NCBI GenBank assembly: GCA_036274195.1
Contig: DASUGD010000204.1
Location: forward strand, 1 to 14,929
From: JAJKIV01 sp036274195
GTDB lineage: Bacteria; Gemmatimonadota; Gemmatimonadetes; Gemmatimonadales; Gemmatimonadaceae
Length of the DNA stretch: 14,929 nt
Reading direction: 5' to 3'
Shown here: positions 14,503-14,929 of the stretch, piece by piece
Position numbering within the stretch: the stretch's first letter is position 1
Layout: every line of letters starts with the position of its first letter
Position numbers and translations under genes: made by a program
The notes under the pieces: generated by a model
The model's input: the letters and a program-made list of their open reading frames with translations, nothing else
Told to the model about the DNA's origin: nothing
Databases searched by the model: none

Positions 14503-14929
14503 TCAGTGCTTTGTCTTGATGATGACCACGCCGTTGGCGCCGCGTATCCCGTACATCGAGGTGCTGGCGGCGTCCTTGAGCACCTTGATCGACTCGATGT
14601 CGTACGGGTTCAGCCCGGGAAGGTCACCATCAGGTCCCGGCTCGACGGGCGTTCCATCGATTATGTAAAGCGGGGAGGCCATTGGCTGACCGGACGTCGC
14701 GCCGCGAATGCGGATCGCGATTCCTCCGCTCGGCGTCTTGACGAGCATCACACCGGGAAAGCGTCCTTCGAGAGTTTTCTCGACGGAACCCGACGGGGTG
14801 TTCGATATGTCCTTGGAGGTCACCTCTTGACCTGTCTTGCCCGCTACGGGGGCTGGCGTCGTCTGCGGCGTGCTGCCGCCTCCGCTGGAGCAGGCGGACG
14901 CGAAACCGAGGAGCAGCGCGCCGCCGAAC
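14503..14929 (-). CDS. Plug-only TonB-receptor-like lipoprotein (5' end beyond window)
   Basis: The frame is open from the right window edge to the TGA at 14503-14505, giving 141 residues without the start codon. It begins with a lipoprotein signal end, LLLGFASAC (Cys at in-window residue 13), then a Ser/Gly/Thr/Pro-rich linker (SSGGGSTPQTTPAPVAG). The rest matches the TonB-receptor plug: GRFPGVMLV, RIRGATS, SPLYIIDGTPVEP and the SusC-type signature DIESIKVLKDAASTSMYG with GANGVVIIKTK. It stops two residues after that, so there is no barrel. The same signature occurs in the neighbouring SusC. A GTG at 14823 would give a 106-residue product, but it would discard the lipobox, so the longer frame is preferred. 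Small plug-domain proteins of this kind are known in Bacteroidota-like genomes, with no established function. It converges on the ASPIC gene with a 24-bp gap. Confidence 0.85.
   Translation of the reverse strand, partial: FGGALLLGFASACSSGGGSTPQTTPAPVAGKTGQEVTSKDISNTPSGSVEKTLEGRFPGVMLVKTPSGGIAIRIRGATSGQPMASPLYIIDGTPVEPGPDGDLPGLNPYDIESIKVLKDAASTSMYGIRGANGVVIIKTKH

Overview
The window is GC-rich (roughly two thirds G+C by eye). It carries a SusC/SusD pair, a large FG-GAP/ASPIC-UnbV lipoprotein and several lipoprotein signals. That combination at this base composition best fits Gemmatimonadota. Acidobacteriota or a high-GC Bacteroidota relative is possible. The assignment is inferred from gene content; no marker gene is present.

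Layout. Positions 1-78 may hold the 5' end of an unrecognised leftward gene. An AT-rich inverted repeat (89-103) lies between it and a rightward MFS transporter of the YbjJ/MosC type (195-1496). A 441-bp stretch without a convincing gene follows, with two hairpins. Two leftward genes come next: a MATE-family efflux protein (1938-3299) and a large exported protein that looks like a six-hairpin (alpha/alpha toroid) carbohydrate-active enzyme of unknown specificity (3478-5919). The 178 bp between them are packed with 7-bp tandem repeats around a REP-like palindrome. The 317-bp divergent region 5920-6236 contains a 14-bp palindrome and a strong hairpin just before the susC ribosome binding site. 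The rightward cluster is susC (6237-9326), susD (9339-10928) and a 1148-residue FG-GAP/ASPIC lipoprotein (11032-14478), with two hairpins between the last two. A convergent, edge-truncated gene (14503-14929, minus) encodes a lipoprotein that is only a TonB-receptor plug domain, with no barrel.

How the genes may work together. SusC and SusD form a TonB-dependent outer-membrane importer with a surface lipoprotein lid. The ASPIC/FG-GAP lipoprotein is a probable calcium-binding beta-propeller partner. The divergent exported toroid protein may process or bind the imported glycan. The lone plug lipoprotein may interact with TonB or with a receptor barrel. These links rest on proximity and family knowledge.

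The signals most worth a second look are the standalone plug lipoprotein, a 7-bp tandem repeat in frame inside the ASPIC gene that could switch the protein between half-length and full-length forms, and a strongly over-represented word CGTTAGG (13 copies on both strands) that forces rare TTA and CTA leucine codons.
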